A DNA stretch of 64,000 nt, taken from assembly GCA_963816065.1 (NCBI GenBank), contig CAWFJG010000011.1:113646-177645 (forward strand). Direction: 5' to 3'. This document shows, one piece after another, positions 18,904 to 26,889 of this stretch. The position numbers and the translations under genes are program-made. Position 1 is the first letter of the stretch. Every line of letters begins with the position of its first letter. The notes below the pieces were generated by a model, which was not told the DNA's origin, made no database searches, and saw only the letters and a list, made by a program, of their open reading frames with translations. Origin of the DNA: Roseiarcus sp963816065. GTDB lineage: Bacteria; Pseudomonadota; Alphaproteobacteria; Rhizobiales; Beijerinckiaceae.

Positions 18904-19305
18904 TCAATCATCGTCATCGCCGCCGTAGTAGACGGGCGGCGGCGCATAACCGATGCCTGGCGCTCCGTAGCCGTAGCCGCCATAGCCGCCGCCGTAGCCG
19001 CCGGTGAGCGCGCCGCCGAGAAGTGCGCCGGCCGCAAGACCGACAACGCCGCCGGCTATGGCCGCGCCGGCGCCGCCGTTGTAGCCGTTGTAGCCGTTGT
19101 AGCCGCCATAGCCGCCGCGATAGCCGCCATGCCAGTCGTGTCCGCCGCCCCAGCCGCCGCGATAGCCGCCGTGCCAGTCATGTCCGCCGCCCCAGCCGCC
19201 ACTGTGCCGCCATTGACCGTCGGCCGCCGCCGGAAGCGAGCTCGCGAGGGTCGCCGCCGCGAACACAATCGCGGTCATCGCGCGGCGCGCTCGGGTTTGG
19301 ATCAT
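18904..19305 (-). CDS. Exported Gly/Tyr/His-rich protein with glycine-zipper segment
   Basis: A 133-residue protein of unknown function. Start 19305 (MIQTRARRAMTAIVFAAATL) opens a signal peptide ending PAAADG. The mature part has two tandem copies of GGWGGGHDWHGGYR (a 42-base DNA repeat at 19125-19200), a YNGYNGYNGG run, then a glycine-zipper hydrophobic helix AAIAGGVVGLAAGALLGGALTGG, a further Gly/Tyr stretch, and ends YYGGDDDD. The zipper suggests outer-membrane association; the His/Asp residues could bind metal (inference). Repeats are expected to vary in copy number between strains. Confidence 0.73.
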   Translation of the reverse strand: MIQTRARRAMTAIVFAAATLASSLPAAADGQWRHSGGWGGGHDWHGGYRGGWGGGHDWHGGYRGGYGGYNGYNGYNGGAGAAIAGGVVGLAAGALLGGALTGGYGGGYGGYGYGAPGIGYAPPPVYYGGDDDD

Positions 19306-19516
19306 GCTAATCTCCAATAAACATGGATCGCCGTTTCCGGCTTGTTCGCCGCGACAGTTCTCACCGCGCCAACGCAGCGATAGATCCACGCCAATGAGGC
19401 CAGTCCACGACCATGCAGCGGATTTCGGATAAATAAAAATTACAAATGCTGAATTGTCGACTCGGGATTGCGAAATACGGCCAGTTCGGCGTGACTTGAC
19501 GAGGTCGTCGGCGTGA

Positions 19517-19792
19517 ACGCCGAACTATTCGCCAGCGCGTACGGCCTCAACGAACTCTCGCCGACCTGTCTTCACCGAGATCATCGACAGCCCTTCGAAC
19601 GCCACGTCCGCTCGGGCCAGCGGCGAATCGTTCACGACCCTGCATTCGGCGCCGGAGGGCTTTGCCATCCGCGGCGTGTCGTTCGCGCCCTCGGTTCCGG
19701 AGTCCGCCACCTGGGCAATGATGGCGTTCGGCTTCGCCGCCCTCGGGTTCGTCGGCTGGCGTCGGGGGGCGGCCAGGGACGCGCTCGCCTAG
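19517..19792 (+). pseudogene. PEP-CTERM protein remnant, copy 2
   Basis: Open frame without a start codon (TGA at 19514). From 19628: SFTTLHSAPEGFAIRGVSF, then SVPESATWAMMAFGFAALGF and VGWRRG to TAG at 19790-19792. This is a clean PEP-CTERM sorting signal: VPExxT, tryptophan, hydrophobic helix, Arg-rich end. Exosortase would recognise it on an exopolysaccharide-associated protein. The N-terminal bulk of the protein is missing. It is homologous to the decayed copy at 18169-18420. Confidence 0.55.
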
Positions 19793-19794
19793 CT

Positions 19795-20445
19795 TCAGGC
19801 TTTCCGGATCGCGTCGCTCCGCCCGTGGCGCAGGCGCGTCCTCAGGCGCGACCGGCGCTCGTCAACGGATTGAAATCGAGCGGCTGCCAGCGACCCATTC
19901 GCGCGCGCCACGCCGACGCATGGGCCAGGATCGCTCGAGTCGCCCTGCGACGCGGCGCTCAAGGAGGTCTGGACCGACATGAGATGGGCGCGACTGTGCC
20001 GCTGGCGTCGATCATCGCCGGCCGTCCGCAACATCGGATGCATCAGGCTCGGCACTTCGACAGCGCCGGAAGGATCGCGCAGCACTTTCAGCAGGACCGA
20101 GATCCTCGCGGAGTCGATCCGCCTCGACGCGTAGAGTTCGACAAGGCGGCGAAAGATGAAACGCTCGATATAGATGTTCGCCCGCCATGCGCCGTCCGGG
20201 CGCCAATCGGTCGCGATATAGCAGACCGAACGCTGATCGAAGTCCTCGCCCCGGTCCAGCCGATCGGCTTGCTCGTAGCCCGACACGTAGACGACGAAAG
20301 GCTCCGAAGGCCCGACCTCCGCTTTCGGCGCAAGGGTCACGACACCCTCGATCGCGTAGTCGACCGCTTTCGAACCACGGACTTCGAGATCGTGCGTCAA
20401 GCGCTGAAAAACGATGTCCGTCATCGCAACGTCGATGTCGATCAA
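19795..20445 (-). CDS. Hypothetical protein, unknown function
   Basis: No family recognised. From a TTG at 20445: MIDIDVAMTDIVFQRLTHDL, then VDYAIEGVVTLAPKAEVGP, FVVYVSGYEQADRLD, SVCYIATDWRPDGAWRANIY and ASRRIDSARISVLLKVLRDP. The first 145 residues have good coding character and no membrane segment or signal. The last 70 (from about residue 146) turn Arg/Ser-rich and may be out of frame after an indel, so the true end is uncertain. It faces away from the VOC gene across a 434-base gap. Confidence 0.42.
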   Translation of the reverse strand: MIDIDVAMTDIVFQRLTHDLEVRGSKAVDYAIEGVVTLAPKAEVGPSEPFVVYVSGYEQADRLDRGEDFDQRSVCYIATDWRPDGAWRANIYIERFIFRRLVELYASRRIDSARISVLLKVLRDPSGAVEVPSLMHPMLRTAGDDRRQRHSRAHLMSVQTSLSAASQGDSSDPGPCVGVARANGSLAAARFQSVDERRSRLRTRLRHGRSDAIRKA

Positions 20446-20879
20446 CGACGTCGTCAGGCTCTTCGGCGCCCGTCCCCGGCCGACTCTCCTCTGATTGTGT
20501 GGGTCCGCCTCGATGCCCGCGTTGCCCTCCCAGAGTCGAATTCATCGCCGTGTGCCCCAGGCCGCCCCAACCCCACGTGCGAGGCTTGAATGTGCGCAAG
20601 CTCGCGATTTGCCGCCGCTATTTGTATGACAATACGTCACACGCATGTTAAGAATCCGCGAGCGTCCTGTCAACGCGCGCCGGCGAAAAAGGCGGCTTTG
20701 ACCGCTTGCGCATGTCCGGATCAAGCGGAACATCCATAACTCACTCGTTGAAGCGGCGACCTCCTTCCCGCACGGTGGAACTTCTCGCGGCGTTCGATTA
20801 ACATCGCGCGGTCGGCAGATCTCAGCGCCTCTGTCGGGGGCGTATGCGGATAAGAATCGACGCCACGAGGAGGCGCGCC
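20446..20879. other. Divergent intergenic region
   Basis: About 430 bases between the divergent genes at 20445 and 20880. It contains an AT-rich patch (20620-20650, TTTGTATGACAATACGTCACACGC) that could hold a promoter, but no defined operator or RNA gene is recognised. Confidence 0.3.
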
Positions 20880-21374
20880 ATGATCAAAGGGCTGCATCAC
20901 AATGCGTATCGCTGCCGGGATTCGGAGGAGACGCGGAAATTCTACCAGGATTTCCTCGGCCTGCCGCTCGCCAACGCGTTCGAGATCACCGAGACCAAGT
21001 CAGGCCGGGCAACTCATGTTCTGCACAGCTTCTACAGTATGGACGACGGCTCCTGCCTCGCCTTCTTCGAAGCGCCGGATATGCCCTTCGATTTCAAGCC
21101 GCAGCATGATTACGATCTTCACATCGCGCTCGAGGTGAGCCAGGCCGACCTCAGGAAGATGTATGAAAAGGGCAAGGCGGCCGGAATCGAGACGCGCGGC
21201 ATTTCCGATCACAAAATCATCCACTCGATCTATTTCCGCGATCCTAACGGCTATGTCATCGAGTTGACCGCCAAGGACGCGGGCCACGACGAGGCGATGG
21301 ACCCGGCAAGGAGCGGCGCTGCCGAAAAGCTCAAAGTCTGGCAGGCGAGCAAGCGCGAGCGCGCCGCGGGCTGA
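20880..21374 (+). CDS. VOC-family (glyoxalase/dioxygenase fold) protein
   Basis: A 164-residue protein with paired beta-alpha-beta-beta-beta modules of the vicinal-oxygen-chelate fold. The start at 20880 follows a CGAGGAGG ribosome site. Visible: LHHNAYRCRDSEETRKFYQDFLGLPL (first metal His in the N-terminal strand and the helix typical of the family), DYDLHIALEV (second His), and IHSIYFRDPNGYVIELT with the C-terminal Glu ligand. Substrate unknown; the family includes glyoxalases, extradiol dioxygenases and resistance proteins. Stands alone. Confidence 0.85.
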   Translation: MIKGLHHNAYRCRDSEETRKFYQDFLGLPLANAFEITETKSGRATHVLHSFYSMDDGSCLAFFEAPDMPFDFKPQHDYDLHIALEVSQADLRKMYEKGKAAGIETRGISDHKIIHSIYFRDPNGYVIELTAKDAGHDEAMDPARSGAAEKLKVWQASKRERAAG

Positions 21375-21487
21375 ACGGAGCGGCACGCCTTTCATCTGAG
21401 CGGTTTGCTGCAGGCTCGGATGGATCGCGAGGCGCAGCGACCGTCTTCTCAATGAGGCCTTGGCCTTCGGGGCTGGTCGATCCCCGT

Positions 21488-22135
21488 CTAGCCGCCGTCC
21501 CTCAGCCTGCGGCCGAACTCGACCACGGTCCCGCTCGTCTGGGTCGTTTTCGCGATCCTGCGCAGCGGGATTTCGCCAACATCGAAGACCGCGACATGCG
21601 GCGCCCGTGCGGCCCCGATGGCCGGCCGCGGCATCAGTCTCGGCAGGCAGCCCAGGCGGCCGAGCGTATCGAGCGTAGAATCGTCGGCGACGCAGACGAT
21701 CTCCCGGACTCCCGCCCGCGTGGCGTCCTCGACGGCCCCGGTGAGCAGCTCCCCGACGACGGCATCGGCGCTGTAACGCCCCTCCCCCTCGCGGGCGTTG
21801 GTCATGGCGCACATCCGCGACATTTCCCAGACGCTCGGGCTTTCGACCGTCGCCCCGCACGCCAGCAGGTAGGGCACGGCGTCGCGCAGCAGGGTCGGCC
21901 CCGTCGTCGGGTTCATGCGGACCGATCCGAGATAGCCGCCATCCGCCTTGTCGTAGACGATGACATAATGCGCATCGTCGTTGTCGAATACATCCAGACC
22001 GCCGTCCTCATCGAGGAACTCTTCGCCGATCTCGAAGCTTTCGCGGGACAAGGCCCTGTTGACGGTCATATCTGCGAGGAATTGCAGCGGCACCGCCGTG
22101 CGTCCTTCCGCGACAATCTTGCCGAGCGCGCTCAC
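21488..22135 (-). CDS. LuxI-type acyl-homoserine-lactone synthase homologue
   Basis: A 215-residue protein from GTG 22135 (ribosome site GAAAGG). Core motifs of autoinducer synthases are present in order: LDVFDNDDAHYVIVYD (the E/F-D-x-D region), LGSVRMNPTTGPTLLRDAVP (conserved Arg of GSxRL and the TTGP-L loop) and SVWEMSRMC (WExSR, the catalytic Glu and Arg). The N-terminal helix lacks the usual Trp of LuxI proteins (SRESFEIGEEFLDEDGG keeps an Arg and Phe), so the protein is divergent. It would make an acyl-homoserine lactone from SAM and an acyl carrier. No luxR-type gene lies in the window. Confidence 0.66.
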   Translation of the reverse strand: MSALGKIVAEGRTAVPLQFLADMTVNRALSRESFEIGEEFLDEDGGLDVFDNDDAHYVIVYDKADGGYLGSVRMNPTTGPTLLRDAVPYLLACGATVESPSVWEMSRMCAMTNAREGEGRYSADAVVGELLTGAVEDATRAGVREIVCVADDSTLDTLGRLGCLPRLMPRPAIGAARAPHVAVFDVGEIPLRRIAKTTQTSGTVVEFGRRLRDGG

Positions 22136-22340
22136 TTGAACAAGCCTTTCGCCACGCCTTGTGCGCCTTGTGAGCGCACGTCGCCGCCCCGTTGGGCTCC
22201 AGCAAATCCCCCTTTTGCGTCAGATGTGACGTCAAACCGTGGTGCAACCGTGGTCATACCGCTGCAATTCGTAGGCATAAGCATTGTTCCGTCGAACCGT
22301 CCTTTCAGGCCGTTCGACAGGCCGACCTATCGCTTACTCA

Positions 22341-22365
22341 CCTGACGCCAGAGTCGAGCGTCAGG
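22341..22365. promoter_or_regulatory. 8-bp inverted repeat in the gap between CHAP and luxI-like genes
   Basis: CCTGACGC (22341-22348) and GCGTCAGG (22358-22365) with a 9-base loop, about 205 bases upstream of the LuxI-like start and about 185 bases beyond the end of the CHAP-like gene. It could be an operator or a terminator for the CHAP gene, which reads toward it on the minus strand; no T-run decides this. The rest of 22136-22548 holds nothing else I recognise. Confidence 0.33.
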
Positions 22366-22548
22366 GTTACGCCGCGGAAACAAGAACGTCTGTTCGCGCC
22401 CTGGTCGAGAACTCGCAGCCACCGGCATAAGCACAAGTTGTATTGGCGTCAACTATACAACTTTGTCGCACCCCAGGGAGGCGTGAGCCTCGTCGCCATA
22501 CGACGGATCGCCGCGCGCTCCGGCGCGAGGCCGGAACGCGGGCCGCGG

Positions 22549-23055
22549 TTACCGTACGTCGACGAACGCAACCACCGCGCGACGCGGGATCGGCGCGTCC
22601 GAAACCCGCCGCCCCCAGTTGCCTGAAACGAGTTCGATCGAGCCGTCGGCGTTGACGTTGGCGACGAAGCCGACGTGCGCGGCGTAGCCCATCCGCGTCG
22701 TGACGACGGCGAGCGCCCCGACTTTCGGGGCCTGAAGCCGGTTTCCGTAGGCGAGCGCCGACGTTGCCAGGCCGTTGGCGAGCGGCCGCCGCCCGGTTCG
22801 CTTCAAGACGTAGGAGGCGAAGTGGGCGCACCACGGTCCCCCCTTTCCGGTCATGTTGCGCGATCCGAGCCAGCGCTCCGCCTCGGCGACGACGTCGACG
22901 GCGCCGGACGGCGCCGGCGCCTCAGCCCGAGCCGCCGAGAAGCCGGACGCCGACGCGACCGGACCTGAGCGCGGCGTCATGCGTCCACTTGCCGCAGCGG
23001 CGCCCGAGATCGTGACCATGGCCAGGACGGCGGGAATTCTTATGCGTGCCTTCAA
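22549..23055 (-). CDS. Exported CHAP-like amidase (TIGR02594-type)
   Basis: A 168-residue protein with a TTG start (23055) well placed 8 bases after AAGGAG, and a signal peptide (LAMVTISGAAAASG). The C-terminal 100 residues read AERWLGSRN, PWCAHFASYVLKRTG (catalytic Cys), GALAVVTT, AAHVGFVANVN (catalytic His) and SIELVSGNWGRRVS (third polar residue), the layout of small CHAP/NlpC-P60 peptidoglycan or amide hydrolases. It probably acts in the periplasm or is secreted. Monocistronic. Confidence 0.7.
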   Translation of the reverse strand: MKARIRIPAVLAMVTISGAAAASGRMTPRSGPVASASGFSAARAEAPAPSGAVDVVAEAERWLGSRNMTGKGGPWCAHFASYVLKRTGRRPLANGLATSALAYGNRLQAPKVGALAVVTTRMGYAAHVGFVANVNADGSIELVSGNWGRRVSDAPIPRRAVVAFVDVR

Positions 23056-23057
23056 AC

Positions 23058-23818
23058 CAATACTCCTTAAAAAAACACAGATCAGCCGAATGTCGCATTC
23101 GGCCTTCTGCGTTTTCCTAGCTAGCCTATATGTTTATTTATGATCCAAAGAAGTCGGATCGGGGAGATCGCATCAGATCGACCTTCTGATGTACGAAGGT
23201 GATGACGCTATCGATCTTCTTGGTACGGTCACGAACGTTTGATCGACGTGACGTGCCGCGAAACTAACTATCAATGTGTCCTTAATGTGAAGCCGAATCT
23301 CGTCGAGCGGGTCGCCTCGCGGAGCGCCGGCGCGCGCGCCTGCCGGAGCGCGTGACCTGTCGTGGTCTTGTGGCGCGTGACCCGCCTTCTTCGGGTTGAG
23401 TTCCGGGGCGAAGGCCGCCGACGACGCGCGCCGAATTGGTCATGCGGCGCTCATGGCGTCGTCCACGGTGGCGCTCGGACTTGATCCGAGGATCAGGTCC
23501 ACCGAGGGCAGGCCGTCGGCCCGGATGTGCCGCGACCCGAAACCCGCGTCACGCCATGGGCTGGCGAAACTCGCAACAGACGCCTTGCGAGCCGGAAACG
23601 GCCGGGTTAGCCTTCTCGGATCGTGACCGGCAGGCGCGTCTTGCGCGCTTGCCCTGGGGGCTTATGGCGGCCTCTTTCGCCCCGTTTCTTTGTTTCATCA
23701 GACGATCGTCTTTCCCCGTCGCCGCGGCATGTTTGCCCATCGAACCGTGCCGGGGCGCTGTCGCCGAAAACTCTTCAGGCGCCCAGAGGCGGCGCTCCCC
23801 AGCTATGGAGATGACGCA
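23058..23818. other. Long intergenic region with REP-like sequence
   Basis: About 760 bases with no convincing gene. The stretch 23470-23510 (GCTCGGACTTGATCCGAGGATCAGG) contains an inverted GGACTTGATCC-like core of a kind often scattered as REP elements in Rhizobiales. The remainder, including the AT-rich part 23080-23160 behind the CHAP promoter, shows nothing else. Apparent long ORFs on the plus strand here are composition artefacts. Confidence 0.35.
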
Positions 23819-24280
23819 ATGCTCTACGCGCTCGCCCTGCTCGCCGGCGTCGTCGCCGGCTCGCGCGCCATGACGGCCCCGGCGGCGGTAAGCTGGGCGG
23901 CCGCTCTTGGCGCCCTCCATCTCGACGGGACGTGGCTCGCCTTCATGGCTTCAAAATGGGCGGCCTGGATCTTCACCGCCTTGGCCATCGTCGAATTCGT
24001 GACCGACCAATTGCCGTCGACGCCGAGCCGCAAGGTCCCGATGCAGTTCGGCGCCCGCATCGTCAGCGGCGCCTTGTGCGGCGCGACGATCGGCGCCTCG
24101 GGCGCGTCCTGGATTGTCGGGCTCGTCGTCGGCGTCATCGGCGCCGTGATCGGAACCCTCGGCGGCGCCGAGATCCGCGCGCGCATGGCCAAGGCCTTTG
24201 GCCGCGACCTGCCGGCCGCGGTGATCGAGGACGTCGCGGCGGTCGTCCTCGGCCTGATCGTCGTCGTGGCGCTCCGATGA
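23819..24280 (+). CDS. DUF4126-type membrane protein
   Basis: A 153-residue integral membrane protein. Start 23819 after a GGAG site. Sequence LLAGVVAGSRAMTAPAAVSWAA at the N-terminus (the SRAMTAPA pattern is typical of this family), a second helix at about 45-65, DQLPSTPSRKVPMQFGARIVSGA in a cytoplasmic loop, then two more Gly/Ala/Val-rich helices. Function unknown. It overlaps the following flavoprotein gene by 4 bases (ATGA), so both are made from one message, which suggests the membrane protein works with a redox partner. Confidence 0.75.
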   Translation: MLYALALLAGVVAGSRAMTAPAAVSWAAALGALHLDGTWLAFMASKWAAWIFTALAIVEFVTDQLPSTPSRKVPMQFGARIVSGALCGATIGASGASWIVGLVVGVIGAVIGTLGGAEIRARMAKAFGRDLPAAVIEDVAAVVLGLIVVVALR

Positions 24281-25647
24281 GCCGCCGGTTCGACGCAATC
24301 GTCATCGGCGCCGGTCAGGCCGGACCGCCGCTGGCGGCCCGGCTCGCCTCCGCGGGCCGGACCGTCGCCTTGATCGAGCGCGAGCAACTCGGCGGCACGT
24401 GCGTCAACACCGGCTGCACGCCGACCAAGACGCTGGTGGCGAGCGCCTACGCCGCGCATCTCGCGCGCCGCGCCGCCGATTTCGGCGTCGGCGCAGGGCC
24501 CGTCACGGTCGATTTCGCCGCCGTCATGGCGAGAAAGGACCGGGTTGTCGGCGACAAGCGCTCGGGACTCGAGTCCTGGCTGCGGGGCGCCAAGAACTGT
24601 ACCGTGATCCACGGCGCCGCCCGGTTCGTCTCGTCCGACGCGGTCGAAGTCGGAGGCGAGACCCTCGAGGGGGCTCAAGTGTTCATCAATGTCGGCGCCC
24701 GCGCCATCGTCCCCGGCTTCCCGGGCGTCGACCAGGTTCGCACGCTGACCAACGCGACCCTGCTCGAGCTCGACCGCCTGCCGCGTCACCTGGTGATCGT
24801 CGGCGGCAGCTATATCGGGCTCGAGTTCGCACAGATCTTCCGCCGGCTCGGCGCCGAGGTCACGGTGATCGAAAAAGCGCCGCGCCTGGTGGCCCGCGAG
24901 GACCCCGAAATATCGGAGGCGATCCAGACGATCCTGGAGGCGGAAGGCGTGGCGATCCGACTGCACGCCGAATGCATCCGCTTCGCGCCGCGCGGCGACG
25001 ATATCGAGGTCGGCGTCGATTGCCGGAGCGGCGACCCCGCCGTGGCCGGCTCGCACGTGCTGCTCGCGGTCGGACGGCGGCCGAATACCGACGACCTCGG
25101 CCTCGAGGCGGCCGGCGTCGCCGTCGATGCGCACGGGTATATCGCCGTCGACGACACGCTCCGAACCAGCGTCCCGCACATCTGGGCGCTCGGCGACTGC
25201 AACGGGCGCGGCGCCTTCACCCACACCTCCTACAACGACTACGAGATCGTCGCGGCGAACCTCCTCGACGGCGCAGAGCGCAAGGTGACCGACCGCATTC
25301 CGGTCTATGCGCTCTATGTCGATCCGCCGCTCGGACGGGTCGGCATGACGGAAGCGGAAGCGCGGGCGAAAGGCCATGCGGTCCGCGTCGGCCGGCGCCC
25401 GATGACCCGCGTCGCCCGCGCCGTCGAGAAGGGCGAGTCCCAGGGCTTGATGAAGGTGGTCGTCGACGGCGGCGCCGACAGGATTCTCGGCGCGGCAATT
25501 CTCGGCGTCGGCGGCGACGAGGCGATCCACGCCGTGATCGAGGCGATGGGCGCCGGCGAAGGCGCCGCCGCCTACACCCGCGTCGTCGCGATCCATCCGA
25601 CCGTGTCGGAACTGCTGCCGACGGTGTTCGGCGAACTGTCGCCGTAG
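24277..25647 (+). CDS. Mercuric-reductase-like FAD-dependent disulfide oxidoreductase
   Basis: A 456-residue class I pyridine-nucleotide disulfide oxidoreductase. Motifs: FAD loop VIGAGQAGPPLAARLA, the redox-active disulfide LGGTCVNTGCTPTKT (Cys-x4-Cys), NAD(P)-binding VIVGGSYIGLEFAQIFRRLG, second FAD motif IWALGDCNGRGAFTHTS, and C-terminal dimer-interface residues AIHPTVSELLPTV with His as base. The CVNTGCTPTK form is that of MerA/Lpd-like enzymes, but there is no N-terminal HMA domain and no C-terminal vicinal Cys pair, so mercury reduction is not implied. Substrate unknown. Confidence 0.9.
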   Translation: MSRRFDAIVIGAGQAGPPLAARLASAGRTVALIEREQLGGTCVNTGCTPTKTLVASAYAAHLARRAADFGVGAGPVTVDFAAVMARKDRVVGDKRSGLESWLRGAKNCTVIHGAARFVSSDAVEVGGETLEGAQVFINVGARAIVPGFPGVDQVRTLTNATLLELDRLPRHLVIVGGSYIGLEFAQIFRRLGAEVTVIEKAPRLVAREDPEISEAIQTILEAEGVAIRLHAECIRFAPRGDDIEVGVDCRSGDPAVAGSHVLLAVGRRPNTDDLGLEAAGVAVDAHGYIAVDDTLRTSVPHIWALGDCNGRGAFTHTSYNDYEIVAANLLDGAERKVTDRIPVYALYVDPPLGRVGMTEAEARAKGHAVRVGRRPMTRVARAVEKGESQGLMKVVVDGGADRILGAAILGVGGDEAIHAVIEAMGAGEGAAAYTRVVAIHPTVSELLPTVFGELSP

Positions 25648-25724
25648 CGAAGCACGGGCGAGAATCGGAATTCCGGCGGGGCCTTACAACCTGACCGCGC
25701 CCAATCACGCGCCCCGCTTCAGCC

Positions 25725-25786
25725 GCCTGTTCTTTGCCTGTTCCGACCTGATAACTGCCTGTTCCGTGCCTGTTAAGGCGCCTGTT
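25725..25786. repeat. Helically phased GCCTGTT repeat array
   Basis: GCCTGTT occurs at 25725, 25736, 25757, 25768 and 25780 (spacings 11, 21, 11, 12), with a degenerate ACCTGAT at 25746 filling the gap. Six sites at roughly one helical turn suggest an array of protein-binding sites or a small unstable tandem repeat. It lies between the flavoprotein gene and the Nudix gene. The rest of 25648-25970 shows nothing else. Confidence 0.5.
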
Positions 25787-25970
25787 CCGCACCCCCTCCG
25801 AGGCACGCAACCGTTGGGTTGCATCGTCGGCAACCCAATGACATTCCATAATTTTCCGAAGCGGAGGGTCGGCCGCAGCAGAAAAACCGCCCTGCTAGCA
25901 GGCAACCCGGTCAGCGACGATTTGGGCCAGTCGGTCGCGGATTGAACAAGGCAACGGCTTTCCGGGCGCA

Positions 25971-26504
25971 TTGCACTCGTCCCCCTCAGGCGCTACAGCG
26001 CGGACTTTACCCACAGGCGCGAGCGTTCGGGGAGGTCTTGAAATTCCACGCAAACCCGGCAAGCGCAAAACCAAGGCGGTGGTTCGGGTCCAGTACGGCG
26101 CCCTTCCCTATCGAATCGTCGAGGACGAGGAACTCGAAGTGCTCCTCGTCACGACCCGGCGAAGCCAACGCTGGATCGTTCCCAAGGGTTGGCCGATCAA
26201 GGGCCTGAAACCGCCGAAGTCGGCCGCCCGCGAAGCCTTCGAAGAGGCCGGCGTGCGGGGAAAGGTCGGCGGCAAGGCGGTCGGGCTCTTCATCTACAAG
26301 AAGGTGCTCGACGAATCGGGCGTCGTGGCGACCTGCGAAGTGAAGGTCTATCCCCTGCTGGTGGAAAGGCAGAGCGCGACCTGGCCCGAATTCGGACAGC
26401 GGATCACCCAGTGGGTCGAGCCGGGCAAGGCGGTCGCTTTGATCAAGGAGCCGGATCTCAAGAAGCTTGTCGCGGCGTTCGCCAAACGGCACTCATCCGC
26501 CTGA
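25971..26504 (+). CDS. Nudix hydrolase (diphosphoinositol-polyphosphate-hydrolase-like subgroup)
   Basis: A hydrolase of nucleoside-diphosphate-type substrates. The core reads VVRVQYGALPYRI, VLLVTTRRSQRWIVPKGWPIKG, then the Nudix box region PKSAAREAFEEAGVRGKVGG (RExxEExG intact), and ends with DLKKLVAAFAKRH. The Glu expected eight residues before the box Arg is replaced, as is common in the PKGWPIKG subgroup related to DIPP enzymes. The start is uncertain: a TTG at 25971 gives 177 residues, but the family normally begins near the KRKTKAVVRV segment. Convergent with the PAAR-like gene. Confidence 0.85.
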   Translation: MHSSPSGATARTLPTGASVRGGLEIPRKPGKRKTKAVVRVQYGALPYRIVEDEELEVLLVTTRRSQRWIVPKGWPIKGLKPPKSAAREAFEEAGVRGKVGGKAVGLFIYKKVLDESGVVATCEVKVYPLLVERQSATWPEFGQRITQWVEPGKAVALIKEPDLKKLVAAFAKRHSSA

Positions 26505-26555
26505 ATCCGATCAAACCGCGCCCGAAGGGCGAGATTCGGTTGGCGCGAACCCGCG

Positions 26556-26876
26556 TCACGAGGCGAGCGCCCGGCCTTGGGTGTGGAGGGCGACCATGGG
26601 CGCGCCGGTCGGCGTGCAGATCGAATGTGCGGCGGAGACGGCGACCGGCCGACCGTTGGTGAGAACGCGCGTTGCGCCGGTGATCCAGCGACCCGTCACA
26701 CAAGGACCATCGCCGACGGGAGGCCTGAAGGGACAGCCGGAAATCGCATAGTCCGCGTCGATCGTGACCACCGGCGCGCCCGCAACGGTCACACGCTGGC
26801 TTATCGCGGTTGGCCTGGCTTCGCCGCCATGCGCGCATCTGACGTCGGAGCGGTCGTTCAGAATTGCCGTCGCCAA
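26556..26876 (-). CDS. PAAR-like spike-tip protein
   Basis: A 106-residue protein (MATAILNDRSDVRCAHGG) with a CAHGG motif, repeated short beta-prone turns, PCVTGRWITGATRVLTNGRPVA and a C-terminal HSICTPTGAPM. This is the pattern of small PAAR-like or DUF4280-like proteins that cap the spike of contractile injection systems and tailocins, with Cys/His residues placed to bind a metal at the tip. It follows the gpV-like spike gene by 13 bases on the same strand, the usual pair order. No sheath, tube or baseplate genes are nearby. Confidence 0.6.
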   Translation of the reverse strand: MATAILNDRSDVRCAHGGEARPTAISQRVTVAGAPVVTIDADYAISGCPFRPPVGDGPCVTGRWITGATRVLTNGRPVAVSAAHSICTPTGAPMVALHTQGRALAS

Positions 26877-26889
26877 GCGCCCATCCCCC

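Noticed and set aside
22192..22626. Plus-strand frame between luxI-like and CHAP genes
   Set aside because: No ribosome site and a composition typical of non-coding sequence.
23824..25596. 590-codon open frame on the minus strand across the flavoprotein gene
   Set aside because: It is an antisense shadow of two well-supported genes; composition is Asp/Arg/Gly-rich without domains.
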